Shown here piece after piece: positions 15,994 to 24,318 of a DNA stretch of 64,000 nt (position 1 is its first letter; every line of letters starts with the position of its first letter). Source of the DNA: an uncultured Desulfomicrobiaceae bacterium (GTDB lineage Bacteria > Desulfobacterota > Desulfovibrionia > Desulfovibrionales > Desulfomicrobiaceae); NCBI GenBank assembly GCA_937989665.1, contig CALKRN010000007.1, forward strand, positions 1 through 64,000. Direction: 5' to 3'. The notes beneath the pieces were generated by a model, which saw nothing but the letters and a program-made list of their open reading frames with translations, made no database searches and was not told the origin of the DNA. Position numbers and translations under genes: made by a program.

Positions 15994-18078
15994 CTAAACA
16001 ATCTCATCCTGGATCCGGGTATCAAAAACGCGCTTACTCTTTCGTTCCGAACGCGGCAGACTTCCATAGTCCACCACTTCAGCGCGAATGGAGACGAGCA
16101 GTTGTTTTTTGACCTGGTGTTCGATCTCTCGCTCCAGGTCCATGCCTCGTGCCCTCTCGACACCTTGCCCCCGCTCCACGACAAGGCGCAGATGGTCACG
16201 ACCCGCCTCGTCGCGGGTCAGATGCATCTGGTACTCGGAGCCCAAGCCCGGGATGGAGGACAAGATGGCATCCACGGAGCTCGGGTAGATGTTCACTCCG
16301 CGGAACTTGATGGTATCGTCGGTGCGGCCCTTGATGCGCGAATGCCGCGGCAATACCGTGCCGCAAGTGCACGGCCCAGGGATGATGCGGGTAATGTCCC
16401 GGGTGCGGTAGCGAAGTAGCGGCGCCCCCTCTTTGCACAGGGTCGTCACCACCATCTCCCCCCACTCGCCATCAGGTAGGGGCTGCAAAGTCTGCGGATC
16501 GACAATCTCGAGGATGTAGTAGTCGGCCCAATAGTGGATACAGTCATGATCCGGGCATTCAATGCCCATCCCCGGGCCATAGAGTTCGGTAAGTCCGGTG
16601 ATGTCAAAGAGTTCCGCACCGCCAAAGAGCTCGCTAATCTTGGCCCGCATGGACCGACTGGAACGCTCGGACCCGTAGATGATTTTCCGGACTGCAATTT
16701 TCTCGGCCAGGCCACGACGATGAATCTCCTCGGCCATGAGCAAGGCCATGGAGGCCGTGGAGCAGAACACCGTGGACTGGAAATCGAGCAAAAACTGGAT
16801 CTGCATATCGATATTTCCCGGCCCTACGGGGATGGCCAAGGCACCAATCTTCTCGCAGCCAAGTTGGAAGCCCACGCCTGCGGTCCATACTCCATAACCC
16901 ACGGCAATCTGTACCCGGTCTAAGGGCGTGACCCCGGCCATTTGGTAGCACCGGGCAAAGAGGTACATCCAATCGTCTATATCTTTCTGGGTGTAGCAAA
17001 GGACCTTGCGTTTGCCGGTGGTCCCGGAGCTGGCATGGATACGGACAAGCTGTTCATAAGGGACCGCACGCAAGGGGAAGGGATAGCCATCGCGCAGGTC
17101 CTCTGCCGTCGTAAACGGTAGACGCCGCAGGTCCTCGAGAGACTGGATGTCTTCGGGTCGAATGCCCGCTGCCTCGAGTTTGGCGCGGTAAGCGCTGCAG
17201 CCCTCGTAGGCATGGCGCACGGTCCACTGCAGGCCACGCAGCTGATGGGCCGCAAGTTCCTCTGGGCTGGTAAATGAGGGCATGAAATTCTGATTCATGA
17301 GCGGTTTCTCCAAACGGATATTGGTAAGACCTGCAGCGCCAAGACGACTCGCTGCAGGGTTATGGTCGCTGGCTGCGCCTAAAAAGGCGCGACGCAACAC
17401 TGGATCGAGCAAAAGCTGACGGCTTTCGCCTTCGTGGACAATGCGGCCGCCAGCCACGAGATAAGCGCGAGAAGAGGCCGTCAAGGCCCGAGCGGCGTTT
17501 TGTTCCACAATCAAAATGGCGGTACCTGAGCGGGCGAGACCGCGGATGATGGCAAAAATCTCGTCTGTGATCTTCGGGGCAAGACCAAGGCTGGGCTCGT
17601 CAAGCAGCAGCAGGCGGGGCCGGGCCATAAGCGCCCTGCCCATGGCGAGCATCTGCTGCTCCCCTCCTGAGAGGGTCCCTGCCGCTTGCGTTCGACGCTC
17701 CAAAAGACGAGGAAAACGGTGGTAGACCTCATCCAGCCGACGGCCTTCTTCGGCACGCGACAGCTGCAGCACCAATGCCCCAAGGCGCAGATTCTCCTCC
17801 ACTGTGAGCTCCGGGAAGACCTCTCGGCCCTCGGGGGACAAGGCCAAGCCACGGCGCACCATGGCCGCAGGGGAACTCCCGGTCACCTCACGGCCATCGA
17901 GCACCACAGACCCACCACTTGGCCGCACCAGGCCCATGATGGCCCGCAAGGTCGTTGTCTTGCCCGCCCCGTTCGCCCCCACCAAGGCCACGGTTTCTCC
18001 GGCAGCCACGGAAAAGGACATCCCCCGCAAGGCCTCGGCAGTGCCGTAGTGCACGACGAGATGGCGTACCACCAGCAT
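15994..18078 (-). CDS. LivF ABC ATPase fused in frame to phenylacetate-CoA ligase (PaaK)
   Basis: One uninterrupted 694-residue frame. Residues 1-235 are a LivF-type ATPase: Walker A GANGAGKTTTLR, signature LSGGEQQM, Walker B LLLLDEPSLGL, ending with the usual VLRRAFLGA. A 25-residue linker leads to Met261, where a full-length PaaK-like ligase of 434 residues begins, with the adenylation loop HASSGTTGKRK, then ITGLTELYGPG and RYRTRDITR. PaaK activates phenylacetate or related acids to CoA thioesters. The Met261 codon (17298-17296) has a weak GGAG upstream, so PaaK may also be made separately. A lost livF stop codon is the simplest origin. The start overlaps the livG stop by one base. Confidence 0.85.
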   Translation of the reverse strand: MLVVRHLVVHYGTAEALRGMSFSVAAGETVALVGANGAGKTTTLRAIMGLVRPSGGSVVLDGREVTGSSPAAMVRRGLALSPEGREVFPELTVEENLRLGALVLQLSRAEEGRRLDEVYHRFPRLLERRTQAAGTLSGGEQQMLAMGRALMARPRLLLLDEPSLGLAPKITDEIFAIIRGLARSGTAILIVEQNAARALTASSRAYLVAGGRIVHEGESRQLLLDPVLRRAFLGAASDHNPAASRLGAAGLTNIRLEKPLMNQNFMPSFTSPEELAAHQLRGLQWTVRHAYEGCSAYRAKLEAAGIRPEDIQSLEDLRRLPFTTAEDLRDGYPFPLRAVPYEQLVRIHASSGTTGKRKVLCYTQKDIDDWMYLFARCYQMAGVTPLDRVQIAVGYGVWTAGVGFQLGCEKIGALAIPVGPGNIDMQIQFLLDFQSTVFCSTASMALLMAEEIHRRGLAEKIAVRKIIYGSERSSRSMRAKISELFGGAELFDITGLTELYGPGMGIECPDHDCIHYWADYYILEIVDPQTLQPLPDGEWGEMVVTTLCKEGAPLLRYRTRDITRIIPGPCTCGTVLPRHSRIKGRTDDTIKFRGVNIYPSSVDAILSSIPGLGSEYQMHLTRDEAGRDHLRLVVERGQGVERARGMDLEREIEHQVKKQLLVSIRAEVVDYGSLPRSERKSKRVFDTRIQDEIV
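17298..17396 (-). other. LivF-PaaK junction with two hairpins and internal start
   Basis: The segment between the two domains has GCGCCT-TTTT-AGGCGC and, 20 bases on, CCTGCAGCG/CGCTGCAGG (9-bp arms, 11-base loop). It ends with a GGAG sequence and an ATG. These are intergenic-type elements, although the reading frame stays open through them. Confidence 0.6.
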
Positions 18079-18842
18079 CAGGCCACGACCTCCATCTGCC
18101 CCAGGTAGGCCTCCAGGACCAAGGGATTGCGCTGGACCTCTACCGGCGTCCCCTGAGCGATACGCCGGCCACCATCCAGCACGACCACCGTATCGGCCAA
18201 GCGCATGACAAGGTCCATGTCGTGCTCCACAAGGAGCACCGTACGGCCTGCCCGACGGAGCCGCCGAAGCTCACTTGCCACGGCCTCGGTCTCGACCCGG
18301 TTCAGGCCAGCCACAGGCTCGTCCAGGACGAGCACCTGCGGCTCGGCCACAATGGCCCGGGCCAACTCCAGGCGTTTTTTATCCCCATAGGCAAGCACCC
18401 CTGCCGGCCAATCCGCCTTATGGGCCAGCCCCAACCGATCGAGGGCCTGCAGCGCGGCCAAACGCATGGCGCGCTCTGTATGGCGGGTCGCCGGCAGGCG
18501 TAGGAGGCCAGCCCAAAGAGAGAACGGTTGCCGGGCCACAAGGCCTACGAGCACGGTGTCGAGTACTGTTTCAAACGGCGCCAAACGCAGATTTTGAAAG
18601 GTACGTGCCAGGCCGAGACGGGCGATGGCGTCAGGGGACAAACCAACGAGTTCGCGCTCACCCAGGCGGATGGAGCCCGCATCTGGGCGCTGGACCCCGA
18701 ACAGGCAGTCGAGCAACGTGCTTTTGCCCGCACCGTTGGGACCAATGAGCGCCGTTACCGTCCCCGGGGCCACGGCAAAGCTCACGCCATCGAGGGCCGT
18801 CAGACCGCCAAAGCGCTTGGTAACCCCCTCAAGCCGTAGCAT
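18078..18842 (-). CDS. livG: Branched-chain amino acid ABC transporter ATPase LivG
   Basis: 254 residues. Walker A is GPNGAGKSTLLD, Walker B LVLDEPVAGL and the switch His is in LLVEHDMD. The ABC signature is atypical: LAYGDKKRLELARAI replaces the common SYGQQRRLEIARAL but keeps the Gly. LARTFQNLRLAPFETV is the LivG hallmark. The ATG at 18842 has GGAGGG upstream and overlaps the livM end by 14 bp. It pairs with the LivF part of the next gene to power LivHM. Confidence 0.92.
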   Translation of the reverse strand: MLRLEGVTKRFGGLTALDGVSFAVAPGTVTALIGPNGAGKSTLLDCLFGVQRPDAGSIRLGERELVGLSPDAIARLGLARTFQNLRLAPFETVLDTVLVGLVARQPFSLWAGLLRLPATRHTERAMRLAALQALDRLGLAHKADWPAGVLAYGDKKRLELARAIVAEPQVLVLDEPVAGLNRVETEAVASELRRLRRAGRTVLLVEHDMDLVMRLADTVVVLDGGRRIAQGTPVEVQRNPLVLEAYLGQMEVVA

Positions 18843-19821
18843 GCGCCCTCCGCCAACGCCATACCGCCAGCTGCCAACCTTGGCGTATGGCCCGCATCGC
18901 CCCCTGCGGGGCAAAAAGCAAAATGGCCACGAGGATCCCGCCATGGACGAACTCTTTATAGGTCTCCGCAGCATCCGAGACTTCGGGCAACAAGATGATC
19001 ACTGCGGCCCCAAGCACCGAGCCCCACACCGACCCCATACCGCCGAGCACCACCATGATGGCAAGGTCAGTGGAAACAAAAATGCTAAACGAATCCGGAC
19101 TCACATACCCATAAGTGTGCGCAAAAAACGACCCAGCGACCGCTGCCAAGACCGCGGAGAGGACGAGCAAAGCCACCTTCACCCGAAGCACCGGCACCCC
19201 GAGGCAAGCAGCGCCAATTTCGTCCGCTGCCAACAATGCTAACCCACGCCCTGGCAAGCTCCGAACCAAATTCAGAGCACCAAAGAGGACAAGGAGCAGT
19301 ACCCCCCAGACAAAAAAGTGGAGCTGTACGGGGTTATCCAGAAGGATGCCGCCTACCGACAGCGGTGGGATACCGGCCAGACCGCTCGGCCCGCCCGTCC
19401 ATTGATCCTCCTGCAACAGCACGTGGTGTACCACGACATTGCAGGCCAAGGTGGCCATGGCCAGGGCATGGCCAGAGAGACGCAGCAGCGGCACCCCTAC
19501 CACCAGGGCAAAAAAGGCCGCTAGGACTGCCGCCGCGAGTAAAGCCACCCACGGCGAGAGGCCTGCATGCACTGTCAAGACCCCAGAACCATAGGCGCCC
19601 ATGGCGAGAAAGGCCGCGTGGCCCAAGGAAATCTGCCCTGTGGATCCCATAAACAGATTGAGCCCCACCACGGCCAAACTAATGATGGCAATGCGATTGG
19701 TGAGCTCCAACGTATAGGGATTGTTCGTGACGAGGGGAAAAATGAGCACCATGGCCACAGCCACGATCACAAGCAGCCCCAGACGATGGGACCACACAAA
19801 GTGCACGAGGCGGGCGTTCAT
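18829..19821 (-). CDS. livM: Branched-chain amino acid ABC transporter permease LivM
   Basis: 330 residues with about nine or ten membrane helices. AVVGLNLFMGSTGQISLGHAA is split here as AVVGLNLFMGSTG and QISLGHAAFLAMGAYG, both LivM hallmarks. LGMGSVWG-like LGGMGSVWGSVLGA near residue 270 is the EAA-type loop that contacts the ATPases. The ATG at 19821 has GGAGG five bases upstream and is preferred over a TTG four codons earlier. Part of the liv operon. Confidence 0.92.
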   Translation of the reverse strand: MNARLVHFVWSHRLGLLVIVAVAMVLIFPLVTNNPYTLELTNRIAIISLAVVGLNLFMGSTGQISLGHAAFLAMGAYGSGVLTVHAGLSPWVALLAAAVLAAFFALVVGVPLLRLSGHALAMATLACNVVVHHVLLQEDQWTGGPSGLAGIPPLSVGGILLDNPVQLHFFVWGVLLLVLFGALNLVRSLPGRGLALLAADEIGAACLGVPVLRVKVALLVLSAVLAAVAGSFFAHTYGYVSPDSFSIFVSTDLAIMVVLGGMGSVWGSVLGAAVIILLPEVSDAAETYKEFVHGGILVAILLFAPQGAMRAIRQGWQLAVWRWRRAHATA

Positions 19822-20114
19822 ACGGTCCTCCAACAGGAAAGAAAAACGGCTCCCCTTCGGGGGAACAAGACGAACGCTCTTGCCACGATACCTACCTTCT
19901 TGCTGGAGAAGAGGGCTTGCGCAGAGGCGACCGTATCTGCCGTTTTCTGTCCTGAACTGGTGCCATGCCCTGGCCTATGACCGCCCTCATCGCCCGGCCA
20001 GCATCCGAAATTTCCATCCTCGAACATCGAGGCAAGCGCAGCCCCAAGGAAGGCCCCTCCCCGAAAAAAGGAGCCGCAAGACGAATAAATCCATAATCGA
20101 TTCGCCCCCTCCTG
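19822..20114. other. livH-livM spacer
   Basis: 293 bp, unusually long for adjacent permease genes in one operon. No gene is seen. A small TCCCC-TTCG-GGGGA hairpin (about 19852-19865) lies some 30 bp before livM. Confidence 0.45.
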
Positions 20115-20969
20115 TCACCGACCAAGCAGCCCCTGGGGCCGCCACGCCAAGACAAGGACGAGGAGGACAAAGGCGAGGGCGTCTTTGTAGGCGCTCGAAA
20201 GATACCCCGCGGCCAAGGCCTCGCTTATGCCCAAGATAAGCCCGCCGACGACAGCCCCCGGAAAGGAACCAAAGCCCCCCAAAATAGCCGCGGCAAAGCC
20301 TTTCAAGCCCAGAAGAACCCCCACATCGGCGCTGAGAGTGGTAATGGGCGTCACCAAAGCCCCGGCCAAGCCTCCACAGGCCCCGGCCACGGCATAGGCG
20401 GCCAGGCGCACCCGACCTGCTGGAATACCCACCACTGCCGCTGCCCTGGGGTTGGAGGCCACGGCCCGCATGGCCAACCCCAGCGGGGTCCCCCGGAAGA
20501 ACCAGACCAAGGCCAGGATGGCAAGCAGGGTCAAGACCATCATCCACAAGGTCTGGGGAAGGACATACGCCCCAAGCAGCCGCACAGGGTCATCTGCCGT
20601 CAGCGGTGGGACTGCCATGCGATTTTTGCCCCACACCATATGGATGGCCCCGCGCACGACAATGGAAATCCCCACCGTGAGAAAGACGAGCACGAGATGG
20701 TTGGCTGTGCGCGCTGGCCGCAGGGCCATCCGCTCCACGGCCATGGCCACCAGGGCCGTACCGACCATGGAGGCCACCACCCCAAGGGGCACGGGCAGGC
20801 CAGCGGTAACCGCCACAGAGTAAAGGAACATCCCCCCCAAGGTGACAAAGTCCACTTGGACGAAATTGACAATGCCCATGGCCCCATACACGATACAAAA
20901 CCCGAGGGCTATGAGGGCGTAGATGGCGCCATTGCCAAGTCCTGCCCAAATAAATTGCATCCAATCCAT
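20115..20969 (-). CDS. livH: Branched-chain amino acid ABC transporter permease LivH
   Basis: 284 residues, about eight membrane helices. FIWAGLGNGAIYALIALGF and GIVNFVQVDFVTLGG near the N-terminus are typical of LivH. LKGFAAAILGGFGSFPGAVVGG near residue 225 holds the ATPase-coupling loop (quoted in part: AAILGGFGSFPGA). The ATG at 20969 follows an AAGGTGG ribosome site; the frame is open 43 codons further upstream without a better start. First gene of the liv operon, 67 bp after mobA. Confidence 0.92.
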   Translation of the reverse strand: MDWMQFIWAGLGNGAIYALIALGFCIVYGAMGIVNFVQVDFVTLGGMFLYSVAVTAGLPVPLGVVASMVGTALVAMAVERMALRPARTANHLVLVFLTVGISIVVRGAIHMVWGKNRMAVPPLTADDPVRLLGAYVLPQTLWMMVLTLLAILALVWFFRGTPLGLAMRAVASNPRAAAVVGIPAGRVRLAAYAVAGACGGLAGALVTPITTLSADVGVLLGLKGFAAAILGGFGSFPGAVVGGLILGISEALAAGYLSSAYKDALAFVLLVLVLAWRPQGLLGR

Positions 20970-21036
20970 AACCACCACCTTCCTCGCCCCGACGTCCTTC
21001 CGGGCGGGGTGAGGATACGTCAACCCCTCTACCCCC

Positions 21037-21654
21037 TCAAGGGGCAAGGAGGCTGGCAGAGGAGCCATTCTCGAGGCTGCAGTCCAACTGGGCCGCATCC
21101 GCTGGGGTGTTGACGTTAAAAAACCACCCTGCCTCGGCCTCGGTGTAGGGGACTAAGTGGCGGTACTGGGGGCCGATGAGACGGGTAAGCTGGTAGACGC
21201 CGGTATTGAGGCCGTGGCGCAACACAGCCGCTGCCTCCGGTTCGTAGATGGCCGCCAAGGCCTCGATGTATGGAGTCCCTTGGCGGGCCCAGGCGGTCAT
21301 GAGCGTCTGCCGTGACCTCTGGCTGCGGGCGAGCACAAGGCGGTACAAGGCCTCCTCTCCCATCCAGGGCATGTCGCAGGCCAGTACGAGCACCGGGCGA
21401 GACCAGGCTTCCAAGGCCGTCAGGATACCTCCCAGCGGACCGACGCGCTCGGTGGCATCCAGGAGGGCAGGCAAGCCAGCGGCGGTCTCCAGACAGCGGC
21501 AAGAAATGGCTGCCCGCGGACAGACCCGAGTCAGCAAGGCATACGCCCGCTCCACCAGGGTTTGCCCACGGTAGCAGAGCCGCGCTTTGTCCTGCCCCAA
21601 ACGCGAGGACAGCCCACCGGCGAGCACCAAGCCCCAAACATCTGGAGCCGGCAT
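21037..21654 (-). CDS. mobA: Molybdenum cofactor guanylyltransferase
   Basis: 205 residues. MobA links GMP to molybdopterin to give the bis-MGD cofactor used by formate dehydrogenases. The nucleotide-binding signature GLVLAGGLSSRLGQDKA is at residues 8-24, VGPLGGILTAL and LACDMPWM follow, and FFNVNTPADA near the C-terminus is the second family motif. It lies 4 bp after fdhE, and the two are almost certainly one transcript for formate dehydrogenase maturation. Confidence 0.9.
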   Translation of the reverse strand: MPAPDVWGLVLAGGLSSRLGQDKARLCYRGQTLVERAYALLTRVCPRAAISCRCLETAAGLPALLDATERVGPLGGILTALEAWSRPVLVLACDMPWMGEEALYRLVLARSQRSRQTLMTAWARQGTPYIEALAAIYEPEAAAVLRHGLNTGVYQLTRLIGPQYRHLVPYTEAEAGWFFNVNTPADAAQLDCSLENGSSASLLAP

Positions 21655-21658
21655 GGGC

Positions 21659-22528
21659 TCAAAAACCCCAAGCCGACAAGGTGGGACGGCGCCACCCTTG
21701 CTCCATGGCCGCCAAGTCGAGGGTCATGGACTCCAGGTCATCCATGGCTGGCCAACTCGTGCGATCCATGGTGCGAAAATCGGTCACCTTGAGGTACATG
21801 CGGCAGGTGGCACAAGTAAGAAGGCGAAACCCCGGCAGATCGGGGGCATCGAGAAACCCGAGCTGGCCTTGGGCGGTCTCCAGACAAAACGGACATTGCA
21901 GACGGGGAACGCGGTAGGCGGTACGGCAAAAACTACAGATATGGACGCGGTAGCCTTCTTTTTCCCGCAAATCCCCCACCACCGGCAAGGCCCCGCATAC
22001 TGGGCAATGGCCATGGTTCCACACCGCCTCACGAGCAGTCAGATCCCTCGTTCCCCGGACCTTGTCCGCCACCGCAACCGCCCACGGGGTCAAGGCCGCA
22101 GCCAGGCTGAATGGCAAAAGACGGGGGGCATCGGGGGTCTTGGCCGCATAGGGGGCAAAAAAGGCCTCATCCCCGGTCAGATAGGCTCGTACTGCAGCCT
22201 CTGGATCCATCTCACCATCCTCGAGGAGTCGCTGGAGCCTCTCCACCGCTGGTGCAACCGCCGTATCCGCGAGCACCTCAAGGACCATATGCCACCGCGC
22301 CACCCCATCTGCAGGCACAGGAAATGCCGAACGCGGTAGAAGCGGCACTCCCTGGTGATGGCGTTCCCTCTCCGTGGACGTAACTTCCGGGACCTCGTCT
22401 GCCGACACACCATGGTCCATCTGCCAACGCGCCACCCGCTCCACCACCTGGAGCATGGCCTCGGGCACAACACCCGCTTGCCGGCACACTGCAATGCGCT
22501 GAACGAGTCGCTCAGGAGTCTGGGGCAT
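21659..22528 (-). CDS. fdhE: Formate dehydrogenase accessory protein FdhE
   Basis: 289 residues. FdhE is a cytoplasmic rubredoxin-like chaperone needed for assembly of exported formate dehydrogenases. The central half has four Cys pairs: CPVCGALP, ICSFCRTAYR, CPFCLE and CATCRMYLKV. The last motif, with following KVTDF, is a family signature. A DLAAMEQGW end is also typical. The ATG at 22528 has GAGGATATC upstream and fits the family N-terminus. Divergent from the modE-like gene. Confidence 0.9.
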   Translation of the reverse strand: MPQTPERLVQRIAVCRQAGVVPEAMLQVVERVARWQMDHGVSADEVPEVTSTERERHHQGVPLLPRSAFPVPADGVARWHMVLEVLADTAVAPAVERLQRLLEDGEMDPEAAVRAYLTGDEAFFAPYAAKTPDAPRLLPFSLAAALTPWAVAVADKVRGTRDLTAREAVWNHGHCPVCGALPVVGDLREKEGYRVHICSFCRTAYRVPRLQCPFCLETAQGQLGFLDAPDLPGFRLLTCATCRMYLKVTDFRTMDRTSWPAMDDLESMTLDLAAMEQGWRRPTLSAWGF

Positions 22529-22569
22529 GATATCCTCACCAATTTTGAGTTTGGAAAACGACACGGACG

Positions 22570-22598
22570 GCCATATCATGCCTTTTTAGGCATAGCAA
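22570..22598 (-). promoter_or_regulatory. fdhE-mobA promoter with internal palindrome
   Basis: On the minus strand TTGCTA (22598-22593) and TATGGC (22575-22570) are 17 bases apart. Between them lies ATGCC-TAAAAA-GGCAT extended to six-base arms (22578-22593). The palindrome sits where a repressor would block the promoter. A possible divergent promoter, TTGAAT-N17-TACACC (22602-22630), faces the modE-like gene. Confidence 0.45.
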
Positions 22599-22656
22599 GG
22601 CTTGAATCTCCTCGCGCCTTTCTCTACACCGACCATATCCGCCCGAAGGAGGAATC

Positions 22657-23052
22657 ATGGAACAGGCCCTGCGGCTGCGTGTGCACATCTGGATGGAAGG
22701 TGATGGTGAAACGGCCTTCGGTATGGGCCGTGCCCTACTTTTGGCCAAAATCCGCGAGCATGGCTCCCTACGCCAGGCGGCAGCAGACATGCGCATGTCC
22801 TACCGCGCGGCCTGGGGCAAACTGAAGGCCACGGAGGCCCGTCTCGGCATGGCCCTCGTGCGTAAGGCCCGGGGACAACGCTTCGAGCTCACGGAGGATG
22901 GTGAGCGCCTCTGTAATGCTTTTCTTACCCTCCAGCGCGACGTGGAAGCCTTTGCCCGCACCCGCGCCATGGCCCTCCTTGGGATCCCGGTGCTTTCCTT
23001 TGACGACTCCGCATCCTCCCCTTCTCAAGCAATACCATCCGCCGCTGTCTAA
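22657..23052 (+). CDS. ModE-like DNA-binding regulator, HTH domain only
   Basis: 131 residues. The winged helix corresponds to the N-terminal domain of ModE: MGRALLLAKIREHGSLRQAA, then MSYRAAWGKLKATEARLG (recognition helix) and LTEDGERL. Full ModE proteins add molbindin domains that sense molybdate; these are absent, and only about 30 residues follow the HTH. It may sense through a partner, or the metal signal may come from the PBP-fused MoeA two genes downstream. GGAGG precedes the ATG. It starts the modE-moeA-moeA/PBP operon. Confidence 0.82.
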   Translation: MEQALRLRVHIWMEGDGETAFGMGRALLLAKIREHGSLRQAAADMRMSYRAAWGKLKATEARLGMALVRKARGQRFELTEDGERLCNAFLTLQRDVEAFARTRAMALLGIPVLSFDDSASSPSQAIPSAAV

Positions 23053-23061
23053 AGGAGCCTT

Positions 23062-24318
23062 ATGGAACGCCCTTTTTTTCAGGTCATCTCCGTGGCTGCC
23101 ATGCAGGAGCGCATGGCAGCGTTTCCTCCTCTTTCTGAGACTGAAACCATCTCTTTGGATGAAGCCTTGGGACGAATCCTTGCCACTGACCTTATGGCTC
23201 CAGAAGACCTGCCAGCCTGTGGCCGCGCCGCCATGGACGGCTATGCCGTGCGGGCTGCGGACACCTTTGGGGCAAGTGAGTCCCTGCCTGCTTATTTGGA
23301 ATTGGCAGGAAGTATTGCCATCGATGCCCAGGACCTCCCCTTGCTTTCCCCAGGCACCTGCATCGCCCTCCCCACTGGGGCGAGCCTCCCTCCTGGGACC
23401 GATGCCGTGGTCATGGTGGAGCATACGGCCCGCATGGCGGATACGATCGAGATCCGACGCGCGGTGGCTCCAGGGGATCATGTCCTGCTCCAAGGCGAGG
23501 ACGCTCGCCGCGGCACGGTGATTTTTTCCCGGGGCACGCGCTTGCGTCCTCAAGACATCGGCATGCTCGCGGCCGTGGGTTATTCCAGCGTCCCGGTCAT
23601 CCGCCGTCCCCAGGTGGTGGTCCTCTCCACCGGGGATGAACTCGTACCGGTCTCGGCCACGCCGCGCCCCGGTCAGATCCGCGACACCAACGGCCCGGCC
23701 ATCCGCGCCCTCCTGCGGCAAGCCGGTGCCCTTCCATTGGATCTTGGAATAGTCGCCGACGATGAAACCGCCCTTACCAACGCCCTGCGCCAAAGCCAGC
23801 AGGCTGACCTCCTTCTTCTTTCGGGAGGAAGCTCGGTGGGGACGCGCGACCTTACCCTCACGGCCCTCCACAATCTGGGGGCAGATGTCCTTGCCCATGG
23901 TGTCGCCATGGCCCCTGGCAAGCCCACCATCCTTGCGCGTCTCGGCTCTCGACCTGTCCTTGGCCTTCCCGGACAAGTGGCCTCAGCCTTTGTCGTGCTC
24001 TGGGTCCTGGGTCTGCCGCTGCTGCGGCATATCGCGGGCGAGAAGGACGCCTTTGCACCGCGCCCCACGGTGCAAGCGCGTCTGAGCCGCAATATCGCCT
24101 CCAAGCCTGGGCGCGAAGAATACGTCCGCGTCCGTCTCAGACAACACAATGGCGACCTGTGGGCCGAACCGGTGAGCGCCAAATCGGGACTGGTACGCTC
24201 CCTGGTGGAGGCTCATGGGCTGGTGCGCGTCGATGCCGCCCTGGAGGGCATCGAAGCAGGCACCTTTGTCCCGGTTATCCCTTGGGACGACCGACCGTTA
24301 CTCGAGGAGAACCCATGA
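23062..24318 (+). CDS. moeA: Molybdopterin molybdenumtransferase MoeA
   Basis: 418 residues. MoeA inserts molybdate (or tungstate) into adenylylated molybdopterin. RAAMDGYAVRA (about 57-67) is the conserved N-terminal loop, LSTGDELV opens the MogA-like domain, SGGSSVGTRD holds the Gly-Ser-Asp catalytic loop, and APGKPTILA with GLPGQVASA completes the active site. AAAGGAGCC precedes the ATG. A second MoeA follows with a 4-bp overlap, giving two divergent paralogues in tandem. Confidence 0.94.
   Translation: MERPFFQVISVAAMQERMAAFPPLSETETISLDEALGRILATDLMAPEDLPACGRAAMDGYAVRAADTFGASESLPAYLELAGSIAIDAQDLPLLSPGTCIALPTGASLPPGTDAVVMVEHTARMADTIEIRRAVAPGDHVLLQGEDARRGTVIFSRGTRLRPQDIGMLAAVGYSSVPVIRRPQVVVLSTGDELVPVSATPRPGQIRDTNGPAIRALLRQAGALPLDLGIVADDETALTNALRQSQQADLLLLSGGSSVGTRDLTLTALHNLGADVLAHGVAMAPGKPTILARLGSRPVLGLPGQVASAFVVLWVLGLPLLRHIAGEKDAFAPRPTVQARLSRNIASKPGREEYVRVRLRQHNGDLWAEPVSAKSGLVRSLVEAHGLVRVDAALEGIEAGTFVPVIPWDDRPLLEENP

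Noticed and set aside
19987-20547. Minus-strand frame overlapping livH and the livH-livM spacer
   Set aside because: Different frame from livH, glycine/arginine-rich translation without motifs; a shadow.
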